Assembly (NCBI GenBank): GCA_947259275.1
Contig: CAMYMH010000017.1
Coordinates: 1-46,968, forward strand
DNA length: 46,968 bases
Direction of reading: 5' to 3'
Origin: an uncultured Acidimicrobiaceae bacterium
GTDB lineage: Bacteria; Actinomycetota; Acidimicrobiia; Spongiisociales; SHLN01
The stretch's first letter is position 1. Every line of letters starts with the position of its first letter. Shown here one piece after another: positions 8,382-15,689 of the stretch. Made by a program: the position numbers and the translations under genes. The notes beneath the pieces were generated by a model. That model had not been told where the DNA came from, did not search any database, and worked only from the letters and a program-made list of their open reading frames with translations.

Positions 8382-9220
8382 GGACCAGAATTGGATTCGA
8401 GGCGCCGTCTGGCGGCCTCGTACAACGAGCGGCGACGCACCGAGTGTGCGTCTGCCGCGCGTTTAACGGCTTCACTGAACAGAACCCCGTCGTCGACCAG
8501 CCGCAAGACCAGCGCCACCGCCGCTCCCAGATCGCCCGTCACCTCGGGGGCTCCAGCCACCACTACCGTGAGCTCGCCTTTCGGCTGGTTCGCTCCTAGG
8601 TGGATCGCCGCCTCCGCCAGCGTCCCCCGCCATATCTCCTCGTGCAGCTTGGTCAGCTCACGCGCCACCACGGCCGCCCGGTTCTCTCCGAGGGCGTCGG
8701 CGAGAATGGCCAGCTCCTTGGAGGCCCGGGAGGCCGCGACGAAAAACACCATCGTGCGGGGCTCCCCGGCCAGTTCATCCAATCGGGCGACACGCCGGTC
8801 TTGTTTGCGAGGTAGGAAGCCCTCAAACACGAACCGCTCAGACGGCAGACCCGCTACCGCAACCGCCGCCGTCACCGCACTCGGCCCCGGTACCACGGTG
8901 ATCACGGCTCCCACCTCCACTGCGGCCCGCACGGCACTCAGTCCCGGGTCGGCGACAGCCGGTGTTCCGGCATCGGTTACCAATGCAACCGTGTCTCCCC
9001 GCTCGAGATGCCCGGCCAGCTCGAGCGACCGGACATCCTCGTTGGCTACGAAGTAGCTGCGCAGCCGCACCTTCAAGCCGAGCGCGGCCATGAGCTTCCC
9101 GCTGCGCCGGGTGTCTTCGCAGTAGACGATGTCGGCCGACTCGAGTGCCTCGCGCAACCGGGGAGAGGCGTCGGACAAGTTACCTATCGGAGTGGCGCAC
9201 AGTATGAGCGTGCCGGGCAT
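8378..9220 (-). CDS. rsmI: 16S rRNA (cytidine1402-2'-O)-methyltransferase
   Basis: Methylates the ribose of C1402 in the decoding centre. It is a SAM-dependent tetrapyrrole-methylase-fold enzyme. Family signatures are LILCATPIGNLSD at the N-terminus, YCEDTRRSGKL, VTDAGTPAVADPG and VVPGPSAVTAA, with the later GFLPRK and ELTKLHEE motifs. The 280-residue length is normal. It starts 9 bp after the DUF192-like gene and its end overlaps the end of the AbrB-like gene by four bases. Confidence 0.95.
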   Translation of the reverse strand: MPGTLILCATPIGNLSDASPRLREALESADIVYCEDTRRSGKLMAALGLKVRLRSYFVANEDVRSLELAGHLERGDTVALVTDAGTPAVADPGLSAVRAAVEVGAVITVVPGPSAVTAAVAVAGLPSERFVFEGFLPRKQDRRVARLDELAGEPRTMVFFVAASRASKELAILADALGENRAAVVARELTKLHEEIWRGTLAEAAIHLGANQPKGELTVVVAGAPEVTGDLGAAVALVLRLVDDGVLFSEAVKRAADAHSVRRRSLYEAARRRLESNSGP

Positions 9221-9229
9221 GGCGGCAGC

Positions 9230-9583
9230 CTATCCAGCCACCGGCCCCGCCAGCTCTCCGCTGGTCGCGACCCGGTGCCCTCGCAGGACGGAACCAATCG
9301 GCGGTGGTCTCGCGGTGCCACTGAACTCAAGAACCCAGGAGGCACCTGATACACGGACAACGCGACCTGGACGCAGCAGGCGGATACCGATGACCGTCCC
9401 AGTCTGATCCACGCCGATCACCCACAGCGACTCCCGCATCCCGACACCGTGTGCGGACGAGCCGCGCAGAAGCAACGCTAGATATTGGCTGTACGGCCGA
9501 AGACCGCGCCAACGGTCAAGGAAACGGGTCGCCACCATCGTGGGCGGCGATGACCACTCCCCCGCTTGCAGGAACACCAGCAT
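9230..9583 (-). CDS. Small DUF192-like protein
   Basis: The C-terminal 117 codons of a longer open frame look like a real gene. Following ATG 9583 the product has VATRFLDRWRGL, HGVGMRESLWVIGVDQTG and RLLRPGRVV, which matches the plan of DUF192 (an A..R..G stretch, a region ending in M..L.V.F.D..G.V, and a small beta barrel). DUF192 proteins are mostly uncharacterised and often exported; this one shows no clear signal peptide. A second possible start is ATG 9538 (102 residues). It lies 9 bp upstream of rsmI on the same strand. The part of the frame further upstream reads through a 7-bp tandem repeat and is antisense of the neighbour, so it is excluded. Confidence 0.6.
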   Translation of the reverse strand: MLVFLQAGEWSSPPTMVATRFLDRWRGLRPYSQYLALLLRGSSAHGVGMRESLWVIGVDQTGTVIGIRLLRPGRVVRVSGASWVLEFSGTARPPPIGSVLRGHRVATSGELAGPVAG

Positions 9584-9645
9584 TAGCGCAGCGTACGGCC
9601 AGGGTCTCGAGTCAGGAAGCCGTATGACGTAACACGGTCGCGGTT

Positions 9646-9687
9646 GGCGACCGGCGACTGGCGACTGGCGACTGGCGACTGGCGACT
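9646..9687. repeat. Heptamer tandem array, locus 2 (six units)
   Basis: GGCGACC followed by five exact copies of GGCGACT, ending two bases before the stop codon of the lipoprotein gene at 9690. This is the longest and cleanest of the nine arrays. Confidence 0.9.
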
Positions 9688-9689
9688 GC

Positions 9690-10994
9690 CTACCACTTGG
9701 GCCAGAACTCGTCGCGAACGGATCGGCCTGCAACTGCGTCGGTGGAAACAACGAACAGCATGGTCGTGTCGCTGTGGGCGACGAAGGCGTACTCCTCGCC
9801 TTCGAACGCCAGCCCGCGATTGTCGGGACGGCCCGCCCCGACACCGAGCGAGGCGCTGGCCCAGCCGCCGAGCGTCTCGGCCAGTTCCCGGGCGTCGCGC
9901 GCCTCGTCACCTTCAAACAGCAGCACCAGCACAACGTCGGATCCTTTCCGTAGGACCCGGAACGCGTCGCCTCCCCACCCGGTAGCCGCTTGCAGAGCCT
10001 GGGCCGGGCTGACTCCGTCGGACAGGACCGCTCGGAACATTCGCTCACCGAAGACCCCGCGGTCGACCTCGGTGAAGCCCGACACCGGAATCGGCGGCAG
10101 GTCCACCTCGATGGCCAACTCGCCGGATCCATACAGCGGCGGGTGATAGATCTGCTCGGAGCTCACCGGGGGCTTGAGGTAAGCAGCGTCCAGGGTCGCC
10201 ACCCCGCCGTCACCGATCAGCGTCTCCACAAACGCGCGACCGACGGTCGGGCCGTACTCCTCGAGCGCCGTGACGAATTCAGGTGGGGGTGTCCCTTCCT
10301 GCTGACACGAGATTTCTTCGAGGCGGATGGCAAATCGCTCGGTCGAGTCGAGGTTGTCCTCGACGTACTGGTCGGCGTGAAAGGCCGCATCTCCTTGCAC
10401 GAGGGCCCACAGTCCCATGGCGGCTTCGACGTCACCGGATTGGCGCAAGGCCGACATGGTGTCCCACCATCGATACGCCTCATCGGTGGCGACGCTGAAG
10501 AGCTCGTCGACCAGATGACGCCGACCGAACGGCGTCAGATCGGTCAAGCCTTCCTCCAGAACCAGCATCCCGCGGCGGGTGTCATAGAAGCCCGGCAGGG
10601 AGCAGAAGCTCTCGAGGTCCGAAATGGCCTCCCCGTCGTCGAGAACGCCGAGCGCCCGCAATGATCCGACATCGACCCGTTCGTCGCCGGAACCCGCCAG
10701 ACCATGCAGTGATTGGTAGCCGGCCTCCAGCTCCTCGGCCGACACGAAGCTAACGGGTGGCACCGTCAAGGGAAGCCCCCGAATGTCCCTTACTTGCTCG
10801 GCGAGCTCGGTGATCTGCTCATCCAAGCTACCCGGCAGTCGGACGGTGGTGGAAGTGGTGGCGCTGGTTCCACCGGACGTCGTCGTCGTCGAGTCGGTGG
10901 GAGGAAGGAACTCGTCGACGATCTCCTCCCGGCTGCCGGCGCAGGCGGCGAGGACGAGGGCGAGCCCACATCCCACCAGGATGCTTCGTTTCAT
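9690..10994 (-). CDS. Lipoprotein resembling a metallopeptidase with lost zinc ligands
   Basis: 434 residues starting MKRSILVGCGLALVLAAC, a lipoprotein signal with Cys18 as the acylated residue, then a Ser/Thr-rich linker (33-50). The central part has GFYDTRRGMLVLEEGLTDLTP and then HLVDELFSVATDE. It resembles actinobacterial secreted peptidases of the pattern GxYDP... LTP... HELTHALQDQ. Here the HExxH equivalent reads DELFS (163-167), so both His ligands are missing, and the later ALxEGDA-type motif reads LVQGDA. The fold may be kept without catalysis. The C-terminal 150 residues show a second domain of unknown type. The family assignment is inference from pattern only. Confidence 0.7.
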   Translation of the reverse strand: MKRSILVGCGLALVLAACAGSREEIVDEFLPPTDSTTTTSGGTSATTSTTVRLPGSLDEQITELAEQVRDIRGLPLTVPPVSFVSAEELEAGYQSLHGLAGSGDERVDVGSLRALGVLDDGEAISDLESFCSLPGFYDTRRGMLVLEEGLTDLTPFGRRHLVDELFSVATDEAYRWWDTMSALRQSGDVEAAMGLWALVQGDAAFHADQYVEDNLDSTERFAIRLEEISCQQEGTPPPEFVTALEEYGPTVGRAFVETLIGDGGVATLDAAYLKPPVSSEQIYHPPLYGSGELAIEVDLPPIPVSGFTEVDRGVFGERMFRAVLSDGVSPAQALQAATGWGGDAFRVLRKGSDVVLVLLFEGDEARDARELAETLGGWASASLGVGAGRPDNRGLAFEGEEYAFVAHSDTTMLFVVSTDAVAGRSVRDEFWPKW

Positions 10995-11068
10995 AGCGGG
11001 GCATTCTCGTAGCTACTAGCCAGAAACATCGGCAAACAGCAGGTCGGCCCAAAGGAATACGTCAAGTA

Positions 11069-11101
11069 GAGAAGGCCGGCGGGGGTACCGCCGGCCTTCT
11101 C
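11069..11101. other. Long GC-rich hairpin in a divergent intergenic region
   Basis: A 14-bp perfect stem with a 5-nt loop (11069-11082 and 11088-11101). It lies in the 381-bp space between the lipoprotein (leftward, start 10994) and the sigma factor (rightward, start 11376). No T-rich tail follows on either strand. It could be part of the lipoprotein 5' leader or the end of an unrecognised small RNA. I see no gene in the rest of this space. Confidence 0.5.
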
Positions 11102-11375
11102 ACAATTTGGGTGCAGTGGCGCCGTTTGGGGGGGCCTGTTGGCTCCACTACACCCGAGGACCGAAATTGGTCCCCCTTGAAGGTCCGCGCATCGTGACAG
11201 GGGGGCAGTCACCGGTGGCGTTCCCTCAAATCTCAAATGGTCCGGCTCCCAACCCTGTGGGCTCCTTCCCGTTCACCAGATTGGACACCGCAGCAGAGAC
11301 GAAGTTCTCAAAATCCCCTGAGAAATTTCGCGATAACGGTTAGCGTTCGCGTGTCTAAGGGAGGCCTGCCGCGGC

Positions 11376-11915
11376 GTGCAGAACCAAGACGACTTCCAGC
11401 TGGTAGCGGCTGCTACTGCCGGAGAGCTTGAAGCGTTTGGCGAGCTCGTCCGTCGGCATCAGGATTTTGTATATGGATCGGTGCTACGAGTTGTGAAGAA
11501 TCCAACCCTTGCTGAGGACATCTCCCAGGATTGCTTCCTGAGGGCCTACCGGGCGCTCCCGAATTTCCGAGGTGACAGCCAGGTTCGGTCGTGGCTATAC
11601 CGGATAGCTCACAATCTGGCGATCAACGCGGTAACCCGTCGCCGGGAATACCCGACTGAGATCATGCCCGAGATCCTGGCGACCGCTGATGCCGGTCCGG
11701 AACGATCCGCCGAAATGACCGATCTGGGCCGGGCGATGGGACAGGCGATCGAGTCGCTGTCAGATGATCTGAAGCAACCGCTCGTGCTGCGGGAACTCCA
11801 GCACATGTCCTACGAAGCGATCGCCGACGAGCTCGACCTCCCACTCAATACGGTCCGCACCCGGATCTTCAGAGCCCGGCGGGCCCTCCAGTCACAACTT
11901 GAGGATTGGCGATGA
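11376..11915 (+). CDS. ECF-type RNA polymerase sigma factor
   Basis: 179 residues with sigma region 2 (LVRRHQDFVYGSVLRVVKN, then AEDISQDCFLRAYRAL and FRGDSQVRSWLYRIAHNLAIN) and region 4 (LRELQHMSYEAIADELDLP, LNTVRTRIFRARRAL). There is no region 1 or 3, as in ECF sigmas. GTG start at 11376, with GGGAGG about 12 bp upstream. Its TGA overlaps the ATG of a small zinc-binding protein, the standard sigma/anti-sigma layout. The signal is unknown; the third gene encodes an MscS-like membrane protein, which suggests an envelope or osmotic cue. Confidence 0.93.
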   Translation: MQNQDDFQLVAAATAGELEAFGELVRRHQDFVYGSVLRVVKNPTLAEDISQDCFLRAYRALPNFRGDSQVRSWLYRIAHNLAINAVTRRREYPTEIMPEILATADAGPERSAEMTDLGRAMGQAIESLSDDLKQPLVLRELQHMSYEAIADELDLPLNTVRTRIFRARRALQSQLEDWR

Positions 11916-12184
11916 CGGTCTGCAGCATCACCGACGTGCAACGCATCGACTTCGCGGAAGGCTCCGACGAATCCATCGACGAGCACGTCATGACCTGCGA
12001 TGAGTGCCAGGCGTTCCTGGCCGACCTGTGGCAAGGCCAGCTTCAGACCGACTTGAGCGAGCCGGTCATGCGGATCGTTGGCCTCGAGGAGTTCGTGATC
12101 GCCGTCATCAAAGAAGGCGGCGGCATTCTGGCGAGGATCGGAGAGGCGCTGCGCGTCTACGGCATGGGAGAGGAAAGCCAATGA
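11912..12184 (+). CDS. Small zinc-binding anti-sigma factor
   Basis: 90 residues from ATG 11912, which overlaps the sigma stop (ATGA) and has GAGG upstream. Residues EHVMTCDECQAF give H-x3-C-x2-C, the ZAS (zinc-associated anti-sigma) signature. There is no membrane segment; the remainder is helical and acidic. It is expected to bind the sigma factor at 11376 and hold it inactive, perhaps releasing it on oxidation of the Cys/zinc site. Its last codons overlap the next gene in another ATGA, so all three proteins are likely made in step. A TTG six bases upstream is a possible but poorer start. Confidence 0.75.
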   Translation: MTVCSITDVQRIDFAEGSDESIDEHVMTCDECQAFLADLWQGQLQTDLSEPVMRIVGLEEFVIAVIKEGGGILARIGEALRVYGMGEESQ

Positions 12185-12876
12185 ATCTGGATACCACTAT
12201 CGGCACTGCCATCACGGTCGCCGTTGTCATTGTCGTGGCATTGATCGCCAAAAAGGTTCTCACCAAACGCGCCCCCGAGCAGATGGGCGAGCTGATCGCC
12301 CAGCTGGTGCCCGTGGTCATCCTGACCGCGGTGGTGGTCGGAATCCTGGTGATCCTCGATCCCGACCAGACCGACAGGCTGCTCGACTCCACCATCAGCT
12401 TTGTCCCAAAAGCCCTGATTGCGGTTCTCGTCATCATTCTCACCCGCAGCGGGGGCAAAATCATCGGCCTATTTGTGGAGAGCGCAATGCGCAGCATCTC
12501 TCCGATACTCGCTCGTCGGGTCAGCCTGGCCATTTCCAGCGTGCTGCTGGGCATCGGCGTCATCATCGCCCTCGATCAGCTCGGTGTGAGCACAGACATC
12601 ATTCTGCTGCTGGTGGCGGCGCTGGCGTTCGGAACGGCGCTGGCGGGCGGGTTGGCGGTTGGTCTCGGATCGCTGGCGATCTCCCGCCAGGTCGCAGCCG
12701 GCAGATACGTCCAGGACCGATTCCGGCCCGGCCAGTTGCTCAGCATCGACGGCGTACAGGGCCGCCTACTGTCGGTCGGCCTGTCGGCCACCCATCTCGA
12801 GGCCGACGGCGGAGCGGTCTACGAAGTGCCAAATGAGAGGTTCCTGCAGGGTCCGGTAAAGGTCTTGGCAGACTGA
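12181..12876 (+). CDS. MscS-like / conserved-TM-helix membrane protein
   Basis: 231 residues from ATG 12181. There are hydrophobic segments at about 8-24, 38-59, 75-90, 113-131 and 139-162. The last one (LAFGTALAGGLAVGLGSLAI, Gly/Ala-rich) resembles the pore helix region of MscS. A short beta domain follows (PGQLLSIDGVQGRLLSVGL to VYEVPNERFL). The large C-terminal vestibule domain of MscS is absent, so this is a short form. Its start overlaps the anti-sigma stop. It could be a small mechanosensitive channel whose expression the sigma factor controls, or the membrane sensor for a soluble anti-sigma; both are inference. Confidence 0.75.
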   Translation: MNLDTTIGTAITVAVVIVVALIAKKVLTKRAPEQMGELIAQLVPVVILTAVVVGILVILDPDQTDRLLDSTISFVPKALIAVLVIILTRSGGKIIGLFVESAMRSISPILARRVSLAISSVLLGIGVIIALDQLGVSTDIILLLVAALAFGTALAGGLAVGLGSLAISRQVAAGRYVQDRFRPGQLLSIDGVQGRLLSVGLSATHLEADGGAVYEVPNERFLQGPVKVLAD

Positions 12877-12975
12877 ACCGAAGCTCTCAACCACCCATAG
12901 TTTCTAGAGACAATCCGCCGGCACTCACTTAGACTAAATGCCCAGAGCGGGAAAACCTGTCTACAGAGGGGTTTA

Positions 12976-13860
12976 GTGACTTCTTCCACTCGCCGTCGTC
13001 GGCTGATGCTCGCCATCTCGGTGGTGGCGTTCGCGGCCGTGCCCTGGCTGTTTGTCCCCCAACCCGAAGCGTTCGCCCAGGTTGACACCACCAGTACAAC
13101 CGCTCCCACGACCACTACGACAGCCGCGCCAACCACCACGACCACCGTCGCGCCGACCACAACCACCACCCGGCGCACCACGACCACGCGGCGAACCACC
13201 ACCACCACAACCGTTCCACCGACTACCACAACGGTGGCCACGACAACCACCACGACGATTCCTCGTGCCACCACCACCCGGCCGCCCCGACCCACCACCA
13301 CCACGCTCATCGTCACGACCACCACCGGTTTCGTGCCACCAGAGAATCCGCCCGACGACCCCGCTGGGCCTTCCGACTCCGGCTTCGCCGGCCTTCCGCC
13401 GTGGACCCTCCCCTTCGTGGGAGCCGGCGCCATGCTGGCTGCCATCGTGCTCGCCACCGGCATCATTCGCCTGGCCACCCAGGGACTCCCAGCTGTCGGG
13501 CGCGCTTTCGGCTCGCTCGCTTACAAGACCTCGAATGGGTGGGGAAGCCTGACCACGCGACGACCGGATCCGCCCGTCCAGTTCACCGGGCCGAAGCCGT
13601 CGCTCGGTGCGAGGATTGGAGGCTTCTTCCTCGCCCTCACCAGTCCCCTGCGTCGGCTCGGCAACGTCTTCACGGACCGTCAAACCTCAGCTCGCCGGCT
13701 ACGGATCCACGGCCAGAACACCGCCGGAGGCATTCGGGACCGGATCGTGTTGCGAGCTCGCATGGCGAGAGCTCGCATCAGTCGGACCCGATCTTCGGTC
13801 GATGGTCAGAAGCGCTACTGGTGGCTGCGCTTTCGCCGATTCCTCCCTTGGCTCAGATAG
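12976..13860 (+). CDS. Secreted/membrane protein with Thr/Pro-rich linker
   Basis: 294 residues from GTG 12976 (AGAGGG upstream). The N-terminus has RRRR followed by a hydrophobic stretch and AFA|Q, a likely signal peptide of about 34 residues. Residues about 37-120 are almost pure Thr with Pro, Ala and Arg, a probable extended or glycosylated surface linker. One membrane helix follows at about 145-168 (VGAGAMLAAIVLATGII), and a very basic C-terminal tail of about 120 residues rich in Arg, probably cytoplasmic. No catalytic domain is visible and I recognise no family. The linker is encoded by ACC/ACG/ACA triplet repeats. Confidence 0.75.
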   Translation: MTSSTRRRRLMLAISVVAFAAVPWLFVPQPEAFAQVDTTSTTAPTTTTTAAPTTTTTVAPTTTTTRRTTTTRRTTTTTTVPPTTTTVATTTTTTIPRATTTRPPRPTTTTLIVTTTTGFVPPENPPDDPAGPSDSGFAGLPPWTLPFVGAGAMLAAIVLATGIIRLATQGLPAVGRAFGSLAYKTSNGWGSLTTRRPDPPVQFTGPKPSLGARIGGFFLALTSPLRRLGNVFTDRQTSARRLRIHGQNTAGGIRDRIVLRARMARARISRTRSSVDGQKRYWWLRFRRFLPWLR

Positions 13861-13942
13861 CCGGATATCGGTCCTGCCCTCGCGCCGGCCTGACGAATCG
13901 CGTGTGCCGGCCTCGGTGGCGGCCTATGATGCCAATCCGTTC

Positions 13943-14016
13943 GGGGGTGTAGCTCAGCCCGGCAGAGCACTACGTTCGCAACGTAGGGGCCACGGGTTCA
14001 AATCCCGTCACCTCCA
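13943..14016 (+). tRNA. tRNA-Ala (anticodon CGC)
   Basis: Acceptor GGGGGTG pairs with CACCTCC (one G-U), discriminator A. The D stem is GCTC/GAGC. The anticodon stem CTACG/CGTAG encloses TTCGCAA with anticodon CGC. The T arm is ACGGGTTCAAATCCCGT. It is 74 nt with no encoded CCA, read on the plus strand. Confidence 0.95.
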
Positions 14017-14018
14017 CG

Positions 14019-14037
14019 GCAACGCCTCCGGCGTTGC
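14019..14037 (+). terminator. Hairpin after tRNA-Ala
   Basis: An 8-bp perfect stem (GCAACGCC / GGCGTTGC) with a TCC loop starts 2 nt after the tRNA. It probably marks the tRNA transcript end; no T-run follows. Confidence 0.5.
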
Positions 14038-14139
14038 ACACAGATTTGAACCCCGCGATGAGCCACAAGGCGAAGGCACGATCCCGGCGGTCCCCAAGGC
14101 GATTTCGTGGCTCCCGGGTGCGGCATCTCGAGCGAGGGT

Positions 14140-14249
14140 TGGGGCGCATACCCCAATTGAGGATCAGGGGTTTCCCCGATGGACTCAGGCGCGCTGCGGG
14201 CGGACAATGTCTGCATGGCTTGTCGAAGGGCCGCGGCATCTCGCGGCCC
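14140..14249 (+). promoter_or_regulatory. Hairpin-rich leader upstream of the membrane protein at 14271
   Basis: The stretch between tRNA-Ala and the gene at 14271 holds three strong hairpins: 14140-14155 (TGGGG/CCCCA), 14163-14180 (ATC.GGGG/CCCC.GAT) and 14228-14249 (GGGCCGCG/CGCGGCCC). The last ends 8 nt before a perfect AGGAGGTGA. It could be a structured 5' leader. It matches no riboswitch class that I know. Confidence 0.4.
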
Positions 14250-14270
14250 GGATCGCAGGAGGTGATCGCA

Positions 14271-15050
14271 ATGACAGGTCGAAACTCCAAGACCATGGTG
14301 ATGGTGCTGGGTGCACTCGTGGCGCTCGCCGGTCTGCTTCTGGTATTTGGGGCGATTGCTCCCCTGACGGAACATCGCGATGCGGACGGGTACTACATGA
14401 GCGCCCCTTCCACGGTTGATCGGCCGTCCCACGCCATCGTCGCCCGCGACATCGACATCCTGAGGGGACGGTACGAGACAGTGGTCGAGAGCTCGGTAGT
14501 CCTGGCTTTCGTGGGTGACCCGGCTGACGTCCGGATGCAGGGGGTCGCATCAGAACCCGCGCTCTTCATGGGCATCGCTCGCACCACTGCCATCGATGAG
14601 TACCTCGCCGGGGTAGCTCACGACGAAATCACCGGTTGGGAAGCCGACCGCGCCGACATAATCGACCTCGAGTACACAACTCACCGGGGGACGGCCCCGC
14701 CGGGTCCTCCGGGCACCGAGACGTTCTGGGTGACATCGGTTTCCGGCACCGGGCTACAAACGCTGGATTGGACGATCGAATCCGGGGACTGGTCGGCGGT
14801 CATCATGAACGCCGACGCCTCTGCCGGGGTGACGGCCGAGCTGGCATTCGGAGCCGCGCCTTCGAATATCGATGCGATTGCCTGGACCACGTTGACGGCC
14901 GGGCTGATCTCGCTGATCGGCGGCGGGTTGCTGATGTACTCCGGGCTCCGCCGCGGCGGGGACTCGACGTCGCTCGACCCCAGGCAGCTCAACGCGGAAC
15001 CGTCACGGCAGTCCGAGACGGCACGGGAGCGAATCACTTCCAGAAGCTGA
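14271..15050 (+). CDS. Two-helix membrane protein of unknown function
   Basis: 259 residues. ATG 14271 follows AGGAGGTGA at 14257-14265, which fixes the start although the frame is open 237 bp further upstream. An N-terminal helix at about 9-31 (VMVLGALVALAGLLLVFGAI) and a C-terminal helix at about 203-224 enclose about 170 residues that should face outside the membrane. The tail is short, polar and cytoplasmic. The extracellular part has YYMSAPSTVDRPSHAIVARD near its start. This plan is common in actinobacteria for uncharacterised proteins; I recognise no function. Confidence 0.8.
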   Translation: MTGRNSKTMVMVLGALVALAGLLLVFGAIAPLTEHRDADGYYMSAPSTVDRPSHAIVARDIDILRGRYETVVESSVVLAFVGDPADVRMQGVASEPALFMGIARTTAIDEYLAGVAHDEITGWEADRADIIDLEYTTHRGTAPPGPPGTETFWVTSVSGTGLQTLDWTIESGDWSAVIMNADASAGVTAELAFGAAPSNIDAIAWTTLTAGLISLIGGGLLMYSGLRRGGDSTSLDPRQLNAEPSRQSETARERITSRS

Positions 15051-15236
15051 GCCGTCGTGGCCGAGACGGAGCGCCGGATCGCAGTGACTCAGCAGACATC
15101 GCCCCTCGGCTGCCGGCGCACGGTCCATTGGAAGTACCCGCGCTACTCCGCGATCCGGCGCCCCGGAATAGGGTGAGACCAGACATGACGATGAACGACG
15201 GCCTCCTCTACGCACCCCGGCTGCCGGCAATCTTCA

Positions 15237-15680
15237 ATGAGTAGCCCACCGACTCAGATCTCCTCGGCTCGCGACGCAAAGGCCGTCGAGGACTATTTCA
15301 ACGGTTTCCACGACGGCTTCATTCGAACCATCTCACTCGTTTCGCACGATCAGTTCCATGCCGACGCGGATGGAAGTATCGGTCATGAGACCACAGGAAA
15401 CTTCCACGTCGAGATGGAGCTGGCCCACTACAACTATGGTGGCCGCCTCCAGAAGCATGACCGGGTGATCGAGGCCACCTTCTTCGGAGTTAGTGAATTC
15501 CTCCTCGATATGCGAGGCCGGGGGCCGGAGAGTTGGCCCATCATCGCCCTCGAATTCCCACCCGAAAGTGACCACTTCCGTGCCCGCTTGACGTGGCATC
15601 GGCTCGTTGAGGGCGCATGGACAACGCAACGGGCCACCTTGTTTCGATTCACTTCGGCCCAATTCGAGGAAGTCGGATAG
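15237..15680 (+). CDS. Conserved-looking hypothetical protein
   Basis: 147 residues, no signal peptide or membrane segment. It has a recognisable pattern, VEDYFNGFHDGFIRTISLVS, followed by a beta-rich region with many aromatic and acidic residues. This looks like a compact cytoplasmic alpha/beta domain, but I cannot name the family. It has its own ATG and is not close enough to a neighbour to imply an operon. The 186 bp before it (15051-15236) hold no feature I can support. It converges with the OmpA-domain gene, with 9 bp between stops. Confidence 0.6.
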   Translation: MSSPPTQISSARDAKAVEDYFNGFHDGFIRTISLVSHDQFHADADGSIGHETTGNFHVEMELAHYNYGGRLQKHDRVIEATFFGVSEFLLDMRGRGPESWPIIALEFPPESDHFRARLTWHRLVEGAWTTQRATLFRFTSAQFEEVG

Positions 15681-15689
15681 ACGTTCGGA

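Noticed and set aside
9646-9687. CRISPR array
   Set aside because: Units are 7 bp with no spacers and no cas genes occur.
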